From positions 1 through 37,231 of the forward strand of contig NZ_PVNB01000036.1 of NCBI RefSeq assembly GCF_003001995.1: a stretch of DNA of 37,231 bases, read 5' to 3'. Positions 9,259-16,422 of this stretch are shown here, in pieces; position 1 is the first letter of the stretch, and each line of letters opens with the position of its first letter. The notes below the pieces were generated by a model, which worked only from the letters and a program-made list of their open reading frames with translations, had not been told where the DNA came from and made no database searches. Made by a program: the position numbers and the translations under genes. This DNA comes from Orenia metallireducens (GTDB lineage Bacteria > Bacillota > Halanaerobiia > Halobacteroidales > Halobacteroidaceae).

Positions 9259-9290
9259 AACCAAGGGATAGGTGGCACTATCTCTTGGTT
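9259..9290. terminator. Hairpin after the 122-aa gene
   Basis: A 13-base stem (9259-9271 with 9278-9290, one G-U pair) and six-base loop begin right after the stop codon. The plus strand lacks a T-run. The minus strand has a T-rich run after the stem, so it may terminate leftward transcription or stabilise the mRNA end. Confidence 0.5.
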
Positions 9291-9300
9291 CACATAGATA

Positions 9301-9392
9301 AGGAACACTAGCAGGTTCCTAAAACTATAAAATTTTTGTAAGCATTCAATTTATTTTAACATAAATTTTATAGTTTAGCAATCCCCTGCTAG
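9301..9392 (+). ncRNA. Structured RNA-like element with possible pseudoknot
   Basis: Three pairings nest or interlock. A hairpin is formed by AGGAAC (9301-9306) with GTTCCT (9315-9320). A 14-base perfect pairing joins 9322-9335 to 9363-9376. CTAGCAGG (9308-9315), mostly the loop of the first hairpin, is complementary to CCTGCTAG (9385-9392). The last pairing would form a pseudoknot with the first hairpin. The segment ends six bases before the ribosome site of the 42-aa gene, so it may be a cis-regulatory leader or an independent small RNA. It matches no RNA class I know. Confidence 0.5.
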
Positions 9393-9409
9393 AGACTGGA
9401 GGATGAAAT

Positions 9410-9538
9410 ATGCCTTCTAATAAGAAAGATAAGGATAATAAGAAACAGTATATTTATAGAGCTTCAATGACTATTAATGGTACTACTTATTATGCTAAGA
9501 ATTATGGTAAGAAGGCTTTTAAGATTCCTATTAACTAA
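9410..9538 (+). CDS. Small basic protein, 42 aa
   Basis: This is a short frame with a good ribosome site (GGAGG eight bases upstream). The first 14 residues are very lysine- and aspartate-rich (SNKKDKDNKKQ); a YRASMTINGTTYYAKNYG segment follows that looks like a small beta-hairpin, and it ends in a lysine-rich tail. It has no membrane segment. Its function is unknown. It sits directly behind the structured RNA-like element, which may control its translation. The frame is short, but start, ribosome site and composition make it a plausible gene. Confidence 0.55.
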   Translation: MPSNKKDKDNKKQYIYRASMTINGTTYYAKNYGKKAFKIPIN

Positions 9539-9582
9539 TTATAATAGGATAAAATTAATAAAATCTCTAGGAGGTACAAATA

Positions 9583-10773
9583 ATGAGGAATTTAAATATT
9601 GCTGAACATATGAATAGTAAAAAACTAGATAGGAGTAATTCTGATACTCCTATAAAACTTAAAGAATTAAAAAATTTGATTGGAGAAAGAGAGTTAGATA
9701 AAAAGGTATATGAATGTTATGATATTAGTAAATTTGGACATGAAGAAGATAATATAAGGATAAAAGGAATAAGTGAATTATTATCTGCTTTTTATGAGAT
9801 TAATAATAAAGTAAATAAATATGATATTATAGAGAAGTTAGAAAATGTTGAGTATATAGGACTTGAAGAGAATAAAGAAATAAGGCTTTATTTTCCTGAA
9901 CATGATATATCAGCTTCAGGTGTTTATGGTTTTAGTTATGATCTGCTGAATGAGTTATTTAAAATGGGTGGCTTATATAATTACTGTAAGCAAAATGATT
10001 ATCGTGATATATTGAAAGATGTTATAGATGGTTTGTTTAGTAGGTCGACTGATATTGAAAAAAGATACAGATTGATAGAATATAATGATGATGTGCTTTT
10101 AAGAGCTAATACTTCGATGAAGTATAAAAGATATGATAATAATATTGTTATGTATATATACTTATTAGCATTGCATAAGTATGCAACAGATAGTGATTTG
10201 TTCTTCATTCTTGATAAAGCTCATATAAGTGATTCTGCTATGATATTATTTCTTGAACAAGAAAACCCTATACAGGTTGATGGTTTAGGGGATGTATATT
10301 TTAGTGCAGTAGTTTCAAATAGTGAGATAAAAAAAGGTAAGGTAGAATTTGCCTTAAGGTATAGAATAGTGGATGATGGAGCTGAGTTTAAAGTATTACC
10401 AGATATTAAAGATTCATTATTCTCAGTAATGCATAATTTGAAAGTGGAGAATTTAGAATCTAAAATAGAGGATATTTTTGAGCTAGAGGGATATAAAAAT
10501 TCTATGTTAGATTATATTTCCAATATAAAAAGTATGAGATTAACGGAGGATACACTACAGTTTCTAATGGGACAAATTACAACAAGGAGAACCAAACTTA
10601 GCTCTGAAACAAAGAAAAAATTTGAAGAACTATATGACCAAGAACTAATTCCTAATTCAATGAATTTAATTAAAGCTTTTGATAAAGTTAGTGAAATTAC
10701 AGCAGACTTTGATGAAAAAATTTATTTAGAACGTCTTTATTACAAAGTTATAAAGAAAGTAATTGGTGATTAA
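9583..10773 (+). CDS. Hypothetical protein, 396 aa (weak DUF932-like features)
   Basis: The protein is soluble, mixed alpha/beta and rich in acidic residues and isoleucine, with no signal or membrane helix. A segment near residue 175 (LLRANTSMKYKRYDNN) followed at ~245 by VVSNSEIKKGKVEFALRYRI, and a helical C-terminal half, recall the order of elements in plasmid/phage DUF932 proteins. That is only a visual resemblance. The start has GGAGG nine bases upstream. It is followed by a perfect 46-bp palindromic terminator, so it is a separate unit from the next gene. Its position between the R-M and partition genes suggests plasmid accessory or defence functions. Confidence 0.6.
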   Translation: MRNLNIAEHMNSKKLDRSNSDTPIKLKELKNLIGERELDKKVYECYDISKFGHEEDNIRIKGISELLSAFYEINNKVNKYDIIEKLENVEYIGLEENKEIRLYFPEHDISASGVYGFSYDLLNELFKMGGLYNYCKQNDYRDILKDVIDGLFSRSTDIEKRYRLIEYNDDVLLRANTSMKYKRYDNNIVMYIYLLALHKYATDSDLFFILDKAHISDSAMILFLEQENPIQVDGLGDVYFSAVVSNSEIKKGKVEFALRYRIVDDGAEFKVLPDIKDSLFSVMHNLKVENLESKIEDIFELEGYKNSMLDYISNIKSMRLTEDTLQFLMGQITTRRTKLSSETKKKFEELYDQELIPNSMNLIKAFDKVSEITADFDEKIYLERLYYKVIKKVIGD

Positions 10774-10805
10774 TAGTTGTGATATAGTTAGATATTAGAT
10801 TAATT

Positions 10806-10851
10806 AACTAAGCTTCTAACTGTTTGAATTCAAACAGTTAGAAGCTTAGTT
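10806..10851. terminator. Perfect 46-bp palindrome, bidirectional terminator
   Basis: The 23-base arms 10806-10828 and 10829-10851 are exactly complementary with no spacer. The position between two unknown genes supports a transcription terminator. The T-run is short on the plus strand, and cruciform formation is possible because there is no spacer. Confidence 0.7.
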
Positions 10852-10873
10852 ATCATTTTAAGGAGTGATAGAT

Positions 10874-11800
10874 GTGTTAATAAAGCAAACAAGAATAATC
10901 AATTTGTCAAAGTTGAGCTATATTGACGAAGGTGAAGTTATTAGAATTGCTATAGATAATTTAGAACGGTTCAAAGATAGAGTAGTAGAAATCGGATTTA
11001 AAACTCCAATAAAGGCAGGAGATACAATTTTACCTAAAACTGTAGGAGCTGTCTCTAATAGAAATGCTAATGGTGATTATGAAATTCATAGGGATCAAGA
11101 AAAGGAAACTTGTTATAGAATGATAGAATGGACATATAAGCAGTGGGCTGGGCGAGGTAAAACTGTTGAAGTTACTGATTCTACTGATAAAGCATATGAA
11201 AGATATCCCCGAACATTTATACCTCCTCAATCTGTGGAATTAACAGTAATAGAAAAAGATAAAAAATTAATAATTATTTCACCAGAAATTACTTTTAATC
11301 AAGAGAACAAGGATATAATAGTACACGTAGTTAATTTATTTCTGGAAATTTTCGGAGAGTGTAGGGTGTTAAATAATAAAAATCAAGTTATAAAGATTCC
11401 TGAGGTAATTAAGCTCAATTGGGAAGTACTTCCTAAGGGGAAAATGCCATGGAAAAAAAGGAAAATCCAAATAAAGAATTTTATAAATCGTGCGAAAGGA
11501 ACAAATAAAGATGTAGTAAAGAAGCGTTTAGAGGAGATAAATAAGTTTGAGCCAGATTTCACAGCTATTGGAAATGGTGGATTTAATGGTTATATTATTC
11601 ATGGTTTTATTGATAAGAGTCTTTATGTGCTTGAAAGCATATATACAAATAATGCAACTTATGTTCTTGAAAATGATTGGGAGTTTATTTCTAAGCTTAC
11701 TAAGGGGCAAATACTTAATAATGACCTTCACAAAGAAAGAATTATTCATACGAAAAGTTGGTATAAGAAGATAAATAAACTATTAAATGACATTAACTGA
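10874..11800 (+). CDS. Hypothetical protein, 308 aa
   Basis: I chose the GTG at 10874 because the ribosome site AAGGAG lies eight bases upstream; the GTG at 10865 overlaps that site. Residues ~45-130 contain a compact, conserved-looking block: TILPKTVGAVSNRNANGDYE, a HRDQEKE segment, then EWTYKQWAGRGKTVE, then YPRTFIPPQSVELTV. This may be a binding or catalytic surface. A lysine-rich region follows at ~195-225, and the tail (~230-300) has a GNGGFNGYIIHGFI segment. It is soluble, with no recognised fold. It is bounded on both sides by strong terminators, so it is transcribed alone. It may be a defence or regulatory gene, but that is inference from position only. Confidence 0.6.
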   Translation: MLIKQTRIINLSKLSYIDEGEVIRIAIDNLERFKDRVVEIGFKTPIKAGDTILPKTVGAVSNRNANGDYEIHRDQEKETCYRMIEWTYKQWAGRGKTVEVTDSTDKAYERYPRTFIPPQSVELTVIEKDKKLIIISPEITFNQENKDIIVHVVNLFLEIFGECRVLNNKNQVIKIPEVIKLNWEVLPKGKMPWKKRKIQIKNFINRAKGTNKDVVKKRLEEINKFEPDFTAIGNGGFNGYIIHGFIDKSLYVLESIYTNNATYVLENDWEFISKLTKGQILNNDLHKERIIHTKSWYKKINKLLNDIN

Positions 11801-11874
11801 TTTATTTAAGGGGTGGAACAAAGGTTTATAAATATAAGATAGTAATATATTATTAGTCTTAGAAAATCAATTAG

Positions 11875-11909
11875 AAGGTGGTTAGGAATATTCCTAACCA
11901 CCTTTTTGT
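11875..11909. terminator. Palindromic rho-independent terminator
   Basis: Perfect 15-base arms (11875-11889 and 11890-11904) are followed by a T-run. It ends the 308-aa gene and insulates the partition locus. Confidence 0.9.
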
Positions 11910-11948
11910 AATATTATTTTATTTAATAAGCTACTTAAAATTATCAAT

Positions 11949-12003
11949 CCGATACCGCCCGATAATCTACCAAATCGATTTCGTTTTTATCGGACAATAT
12001 CGG
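11949..12003. promoter_or_regulatory. parC: Candidate parC centromere / ParR operator
   Basis: Two CCGATA units at 11949 and 11959 are mirrored by two TATCGG units at 11988 and 11998. Both pairs are spaced ten bases apart, and a central palindrome ATCGAT lies at 11974-11979, at the exact middle of the array. One-turn spacing puts the sites on one face of the helix. It lies just upstream of the parM promoter, the usual place of parC in Type II partition loci, where ParR binds both to segregate the plasmid and to repress the operon. Confidence 0.75.
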
Positions 12004-12012
12004 ATATTTTTG

Positions 12013-12041
12013 TTTACAACTCAATCTTACCATGATATACT
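12013..12041 (+). promoter_or_regulatory. Promoter of parM-parR
   Basis: TTTACA (12013-12018) and TATACT (12036-12041) are separated by 17 bases. The promoter lies just after the candidate parC repeats, so ParR bound there could repress it. Confidence 0.8.
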
Positions 12042-12079
12042 AAGGTTGTAATACATAAATCATAGGAGGTAATGAGAGT

Positions 12080-13141
12080 ATGAAATCAATCAATATTAAG
12101 TATGCTGGTTATGATTCTGGTTACGATTCATGCAAATTAATCACTAATATAATGCAGGAAAATAATCAGGAACCGTTAATTTATCCCTCATTGGCTAAAG
12201 AATCAGTAGGGGGCTTAGCTAACGATAAATCTATTGGAATGAATGAACCAATCTCTAAAGAAGCTATGCTGATTAAAGTAAAGGATCAAGATGATAATTA
12301 CTATAACTTTATGATTGGTGAGTATGTAATTACTCAATTAGAAACTGGTGGGACAAACTATGACGTTGATAAATATAATGAGCCTAGTGAATTAGCTAAA
12401 TTATTGGCTGGACTATCAGTATTACATCCTAATACTGACCAAATAGTTATTGATACCTTAGTAATTGGCTTACCTATCCAACATTATCAAGAACATAAAG
12501 AAGCTATGACTAAGAGGTTTACTGATTCTTTTGAAGGTCAAATTACCAATCAAGAAGGTAATATTGTTACTATCAGATATGAATTTAAAAATGTAATTGT
12601 AATGCCACAAGGTTTAGGGGCTTTAATGTACTATATGAATACTGAGGAAGGTCAGGAGAGTTTAAAAGGCAGATTAGGTATTTTAGATATTGGAGGAAGA
12701 ACAACAGATATCTTTGCTTATAATAATAATAGAATTATTGAAGGTTCTCCTTATAGTATCAATATAGGAATGTCTAATGTATTTAGATCAGTTAGTAATA
12801 AACTTAATCTTGAAGAGAATTTAGTTAGAGAAGCAGTAATTAAAGGTCAAGATTCTGTCAGATATAATCAAAAAGAAATTGGAATTACATCATTAGTAGA
12901 AGAGTATTCAGAGAATACAGCTAATAATATAGCCTTTGAAACTCGTAATAAATGGAGAGATTTTATAGGATTAGTAGATAAGATTTTAATCATTGGTGGG
13001 GCAAGTGAAAAGCTTAAACCTTATATTAATCCTGCTTTTAATGATATTAATGTAGAGTTACTGTCTAATACTCAAACTGCTAATGTATTAGGATATCTAT
13101 TAAGAGGACAAGATATTTATAATAGAAAAAATAATGAGTAG
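12080..13141 (+). CDS. parM: ParM/Alp-like plasmid segregation actin
   Basis: This is a 353-residue actin-fold ATPase that should polymerise to push plasmid copies apart, acting through ParR bound at parC. The N-terminal phosphate-1 loop is visible as AGYDSGYDSCK, phosphate 2 as GILDIGGRTTDIF (D203), and the adenosine-binding region as ILIIGGASEKL near residue 307. Length fits ParM/Alp7A/archaeal Ta0583-type proteins. The ribosome site AGGAGG precedes the ATG. The next gene, a small DNA-binding protein, starts within nine bases of its end, as in parMR operons. A closely bound phage actin (PhuZ-type) is less likely because those are tubulins. Confidence 0.9.
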   Translation: MKSINIKYAGYDSGYDSCKLITNIMQENNQEPLIYPSLAKESVGGLANDKSIGMNEPISKEAMLIKVKDQDDNYYNFMIGEYVITQLETGGTNYDVDKYNEPSELAKLLAGLSVLHPNTDQIVIDTLVIGLPIQHYQEHKEAMTKRFTDSFEGQITNQEGNIVTIRYEFKNVIVMPQGLGALMYYMNTEEGQESLKGRLGILDIGGRTTDIFAYNNNRIIEGSPYSINIGMSNVFRSVSNKLNLEENLVREAVIKGQDSVRYNQKEIGITSLVEEYSENTANNIAFETRNKWRDFIGLVDKILIIGGASEKLKPYINPAFNDINVELLSNTQTANVLGYLLRGQDIYNRKNNE

Positions 13142-13149
13142 GTGTGAGT

Positions 13150-13458
13150 ATGAGTGATTTTAAATTAAGAGTTGATGTTAAGTTATCTAATCGGACTTTA
13201 GGTGAGGAACAGCTAAAGTGGGTAGAGGAAGAATGGAATAATTATGAAGGAAATAAATCAGATTTTATTCGTGATTTGATAGAAATAGCCTATCAACATC
13301 AGAATGAAATTAAAGATGAAAAAGAGGATATCTTAAGTAAGATTAAGCAATTAGTTAACAGTACTCCACAAGATAAGAAGGAGACTATTCCAGAAGAGAC
13401 ATCACAACAAGCTGCACAGACAATGGATTCTTTATTAAGTCAGCTTGATAATATGTAA
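13150..13458 (+). CDS. parR: ParR-like adaptor protein
   Basis: This is a 102-residue protein directly after parM. The first ~55 residues (FKLRVDVKLSNRTLGEEQLK, a WVEEEW segment, then KSDFIRDLIEIAY) look like a ribbon-helix-helix DNA-binding domain: one beta strand then two helices. The rest is acidic and glutamine-rich, as in ParR tails that cap ParM filaments. ATG 13150 is preferred over GTG 13144 because of spacing from AGGTG. Identification rests on position, size and domain pattern. Confidence 0.8.
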   Translation: MSDFKLRVDVKLSNRTLGEEQLKWVEEEWNNYEGNKSDFIRDLIEIAYQHQNEIKDEKEDILSKIKQLVNSTPQDKKETIPEETSQQAAQTMDSLLSQLDNM

Positions 13459-13520
13459 ATAAGGACATTTGTCCCCCCTTATAGCTACTAGCTTTGATGA
13501 GGGTGGACAGATGTCCTTAT
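13459..13520. repeat. Long imperfect inverted repeat after parR
   Basis: A 16-base arm (13459-13474) pairs with 13505-13520 with one G-U. The pairing continues inward through CCC/GGG, and the apex has a small AGCT/AGCT stem. The left arm starts on the last base of the parR stop codon. There is no T-run on either strand, so it is not a standard terminator. It could be a transcription-processing hairpin or part of the replication origin region. Confidence 0.6.
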
Positions 13521-13584
13521 AAATAAAAATATAAAATAAAAAAGGATTAAATAATTATTTGTTGAATTAGTAGGTTAAGACAAA

Positions 13585-13709
13585 AAATAAAAAAATGCCC
13601 TGTAGGGCATATATAATAAATCGACGGGTAATCGATGCTGGAACCACCGATTAACCTTCAGATAGAGTGCTGGAACCACTTTATCTCGCCGATATATTAC
13701 GTTTTTTAT
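13585..13709 (-). ncRNA. Probable antisense RNA controlling rep
   Basis: On the minus strand a consensus promoter (13716-13745) is followed by a ~120-base transcript ending in a terminator (stem 13595-13600/13605-13610, then a long T-rich run to ~13582). The body folds into an outer stem (13614-13628 with 13685-13699, two mismatches) enclosing two hairpins. Both have the same seven-base loop, CTGGAAC in plus-strand sense (GTTCCAG in the RNA). The 12-mer TGCTGGAACCAC occurs at 13636 and 13668. The rep leader made from the plus strand would carry complementary loops, ideal for kissing interactions, as in antisense control of pIP501/pAMbeta1-type plasmids. No homology to a known family is claimed. 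Confidence 0.75.
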
Positions 13710-13715
13710 GACAAT

Positions 13716-13745
13716 ATTATACTCTAAAAAGCATAAGCTTGTCAA
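13716..13745 (-). promoter_or_regulatory. Consensus promoter of the antisense RNA
   Basis: On the minus strand, TTGACA (13745-13740) and TATAAT (13721-13716) are separated by 18 bases. Both hexamers match the sigma-A consensus exactly. No coding region lies downstream, which supports a non-coding transcript. Confidence 0.85.
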
Positions 13746-13760
13746 ATGTAATTATTGGAA

Positions 13761-13823
13761 TACAAGAGGACTTGTAAGAGGTAGAGTAAGTTAATGACTC
13801 TATCTGTTATGAGTCCTTTTTTT
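13761..13823 (+). promoter_or_regulatory. Transcription attenuator in the rep leader
   Basis: A hairpin TACAAG/CTTGTA (13761-13766 with 13771-13776) precedes two mutually exclusive stems. TAGAGT (13782-13787) can pair with ACTCTA (13797-13802). Alternatively GACTC (13796-13800) pairs with GAGTC (13811-13815), and a T7-8 run follows at once, making a terminator. The layout is antiterminator/terminator. Binding of the antisense RNA to the upstream leader could tip the choice and stop rep transcription. Confidence 0.65.
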
Positions 13824-13919
13824 ATTTTCAAGCTCTAATATATATATTCTAGATTAAAACAATTATTCCTTGTCCAAAACAAAAAATAATCAATTTCAGA
13901 AGGGAGGAAAGTAATTATC

Positions 13920-15464
13920 ATGTCATTATCTGATAAAGTTAGAGAATTTATAAAATTATTTATTCCTAAGCAGAAAAAGTTCCATAAAGATAAGAAAAGT
14001 AGAGAAGCATTTAATGTTCAAGGCTTTTCAATGGTTTTTGGACATAACTATAAAAATCATCCTGATTTTGCTGCTCTTGATTTTTCTGAAATGCCAAGAG
14101 ATTTAAGTGATTTAGACAAGATTTATATTGCTGAAGAGACTGATAATTACTTTACTCCTAATATCTTCTTAGGAAATAACTATGACCGTAGTGGTGGTAG
14201 TAGAAAACATGCTCATAAATGTACTTGGATTCAAGATTTATTCATTGATATTGATGGTACAAATGGAATTACAGATCCAGATCAAGCTAAAGAAGTATTA
14301 TATCAAGCACTACAAGACTTAGGAATACCCAAACCTACAGCTTTAATACATACTTCAACCAATCCAGATGTCCATTTACAAGTCCATTGGTTAATTGATC
14401 CTTTATGGGTTTATGATAATCGGAAGGAAACAGTTAATAATGGAGAGTTACTAAGTTGGCATTATAACGTAATGAGTGCCTTAGTAGAGTTGTTACAGGA
14501 ACAACTGCCTGATTGGGAGTTAGATACAACTAAAAGTACCGATATTAGCACCTATGCTCGTTTACCTTACTCTTATAATCAAAAGACTGGACAGTTAGTA
14601 GAAGTATTGGATGTACAGGACAGAAGGTGGACATTAGAGGACAGTTGGGTAGCTAATATTCTAAAGAGAAGCTATGAGAATAATAACCAAAAAGAGTATA
14701 TTAAAATTAATACGGATATCAAATTACTAGAACATCCTCAAATTCAGGTCTTATTACAAGGGGTATCAGAAGGTTATCGTAACTATGCCCAGTATGCTAT
14801 TGCTTTAGCTTGTAAGTATGATGGTTTAAGCCAAGAAGAAGCTATTAAAGTACTGTTAAAGCAAAATAAGAAGTGTTGCCCTAAAGAGAGAAAGAGTAAG
14901 GTTATAGGAGTTCTGAAATCGGCTTATCGTGGTGATAAAGGCTTAAGCAGTAAAATAGTAGCTCAATTAGTCAGCGACATTACAGGGCAAGAGGTGAAGC
15001 CAGATTATAGTCTTTTTGCAGTCTGTAAAGAAGGGATTAAAATTAATCCTAAAGCTAAAAAAGGGATTTATACACCTAAGCAAGTGATGATTCAGCGAGT
15101 AGTTAAGGAAGCTCTAGAGTTGATTAGAAAGGGGGTGCAAGTCCTTCCTTCTTCCAAAGAGATGGCTCAGTTAGTTGGAGTTAGTCCTAGTAGCTTAAAG
15201 AAGATCTGGTCGGAGATTATTAAAATTTTAAAGAATCTTGGTTTACAGTTAGATAATTCTGCTCATTATCATCATAAGTACATAATCCTTGATAGAGCTA
15301 AAGAGTTACTTAAAAAGGCTAAACCTCACATGATCAATTTAGAGGTCTTAGAATCCATTGTGAAGGCTTTGAGAAGTAAGTATTCTATAATAGAATTATT
15401 GGAACTTAAAACTCAAGAGGAGATAGCCAATTTTGCAAATTCAGTAGCTAATTCACCACCCTAA
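13920..15464 (+). CDS. rep: Primase-type replication initiation protein
   Basis: This 514-residue protein has an archaeo-eukaryotic-primase-like core. The metal motif FIDIDG (D110, D112) and the sxH-type motif LQVHW (H156) are visible, with a further acidic residue in the DTTKSTDISTYARLP region near 200. A PriCT-like helical segment follows (~280-340, EGYRNYAQYAIALACKYDG), and then a helix-turn-helix (~398-425, PSSKEMAQLVGVSPSSLKKI) that could bind the origin. This is typical of plasmid initiator-primases in Firmicutes. The leader has an attenuator and lies beside an antisense RNA gene, so copy number is likely RNA-controlled. A strong GGGAGGAAAG ribosome site precedes the ATG. The phased repeats downstream may be its binding sites. 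Confidence 0.82.
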   Translation: MSLSDKVREFIKLFIPKQKKFHKDKKSREAFNVQGFSMVFGHNYKNHPDFAALDFSEMPRDLSDLDKIYIAEETDNYFTPNIFLGNNYDRSGGSRKHAHKCTWIQDLFIDIDGTNGITDPDQAKEVLYQALQDLGIPKPTALIHTSTNPDVHLQVHWLIDPLWVYDNRKETVNNGELLSWHYNVMSALVELLQEQLPDWELDTTKSTDISTYARLPYSYNQKTGQLVEVLDVQDRRWTLEDSWVANILKRSYENNNQKEYIKINTDIKLLEHPQIQVLLQGVSEGYRNYAQYAIALACKYDGLSQEEAIKVLLKQNKKCCPKERKSKVIGVLKSAYRGDKGLSSKIVAQLVSDITGQEVKPDYSLFAVCKEGIKINPKAKKGIYTPKQVMIQRVVKEALELIRKGVQVLPSSKEMAQLVGVSPSSLKKIWSEIIKILKNLGLQLDNSAHYHHKYIILDRAKELLKKAKPHMINLEVLESIVKALRSKYSIIELLELKTQEEIANFANSVANSPP

Positions 15465-15891
15465 AAAATAATAAAATGGGGGGGGTGCAAAATCCCTATA
15501 TAGACTTTATGCTATCTTTATTCTTTTTTAGATGGGTTACAAGGTTTTGTTTTTGAGGAGAAGAGTTGTTCATAATTGACTATGTCTTATATGTCTATGG
15601 TAATTATTATTGTTAGGAGAGGAATGAGTTAGTTTTAGTTTAAGATAATGGTGGAGGAAATCATATATATTCTTTATAAGAGAGGGGTAGGGTTGTTTTT
15701 AGGTTATATTTGAATAGAAGATGGTAATTCTCTTTCTAAAAGGATAATTAATTGGTTTATATGTTCTTAATGTATTATAGATTATGTTTTATTTGAATAA
15801 CGTATAATATGACGTATATTTTAACGTATAATTATCGTATTTAAGAACGTATAGCTAACGTATAGTTATCGTATTAAGGGAGGGAAGTTAT
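15465..15891. other. Gene-free region downstream of rep, candidate origin
   Basis: I see no coding region. The stretch begins with a G-rich run just after the rep stop, is AT-rich through the middle, and ends in the phased CGTAT repeat array described separately. AT-rich DNA beside iteron-like repeats next to rep is the usual composition of a plasmid origin. No DnaA box was recognised. Confidence 0.5.
15797..15876 (+). repeat. Seven helically phased CGTAT repeats (iterons or operator)
   Basis: CGTAT occurs at 15801, 15813, 15825, 15836, 15848, 15859 and 15870. The spacings are 12, 12, 11, 12, 11 and 11 bases, close to one helical turn. Most copies read AACGTATA; the others read ATCGTATT or GACGTATA. 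All lie in the same orientation. They sit between rep and the first gene of the structural module and end about 18 bases before its start codon. They may be Rep iterons, a cooperative operator for the module, or both. Confidence 0.85.
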
Positions 15892-16422
15892 TTGTCAGAA
15901 GCTAAGATTAAGTTTTTATGTATATGTGGAGTAGAGGGTGATTGGTTAGATTGGTTTAAGCATATAAGAACCGATGGTGAGCATGGTATAGCTAAGATAA
16001 TCAATAATGATATTGGAGAATCGGTAGATACTCAAAAAGCAGCACAGGATAAAGGATGGTTAGAAGCTGGAAGAACTAAAGGAAAAAGAAAAAGTAGGAA
16101 CAAAGTCAATCAAAAGGGTGAAAGTGAGAAGGTTAAAAAAGAAGAGTTTAGTAAAGAAGAACCTAAACGATATGCTGAAACTATTACTGGTGAGGTTTTA
16201 CAGACCAATGTAAAGATTCATCCTTATGTTTATGAGTCTTTTGTTCAAGTAATGGGGATGATGCCTAAAAAGTATCCTAAAGATGATAAAGAGACTTTTA
16301 GTAAATATATTCTGCATTTATCAATCTTCTTTAGATTAGTAACTAATTCAATGTTGCCTTGGGGTGACCAATTAGCTAAGTCTATTATGCAACAATCAGC
16401 TAATCAAGAGGAGGTTGAATGA
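15892..16422 (+). CDS. Hypothetical protein, 176 aa, possible DNA-binding protein
   Basis: The TTG start is chosen for the AGGGAGG site ten bases upstream. The N-terminal half (~5-65) contains a CICG motif, a WLDWFKHI helix and a HGIAKIINNDIG segment, followed by a strongly basic stretch (KGKRKSRNKVNQ, then lysine/glutamate-rich) likely to bind nucleic acid. The C-terminal helical part (~110-170) ends in WGDQLAKSIMQQSANQ. It is the first gene after the phased repeats and overlaps the next gene by four bases (ATGA), so it may be an early or regulatory member of the module. I do not recognise the family. Confidence 0.65.
   Translation: MSEAKIKFLCICGVEGDWLDWFKHIRTDGEHGIAKIINNDIGESVDTQKAAQDKGWLEAGRTKGKRKSRNKVNQKGESEKVKKEEFSKEEPKRYAETITGEVLQTNVKIHPYVYESFVQVMGMMPKKYPKDDKETFSKYILHLSIFFRLVTNSMLPWGDQLAKSIMQQSANQEEVE

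Noticed and set aside
11547-11774. Plus-strand alternative frame inside the 308-aa gene (and 19617-19799 inside the 361-aa gene)
   Set aside because: Each is a shifted frame within a gene that has a good start and ribosome site; no independent signals.
13614-13699. Known TwoAYGGAY or c-di-GMP riboswitch class
   Set aside because: The loop is CTGGAAC, not AYGGAY, and the conserved core of c-di-GMP riboswitches is absent.
13590-13710. CRISPR-like or attC-like repeat reading of the twin 12-mers
   Set aside because: Only two copies, placed in hairpin loops, without spacers, cas genes or an integron integrase; the promoter and terminator fit an RNA gene.
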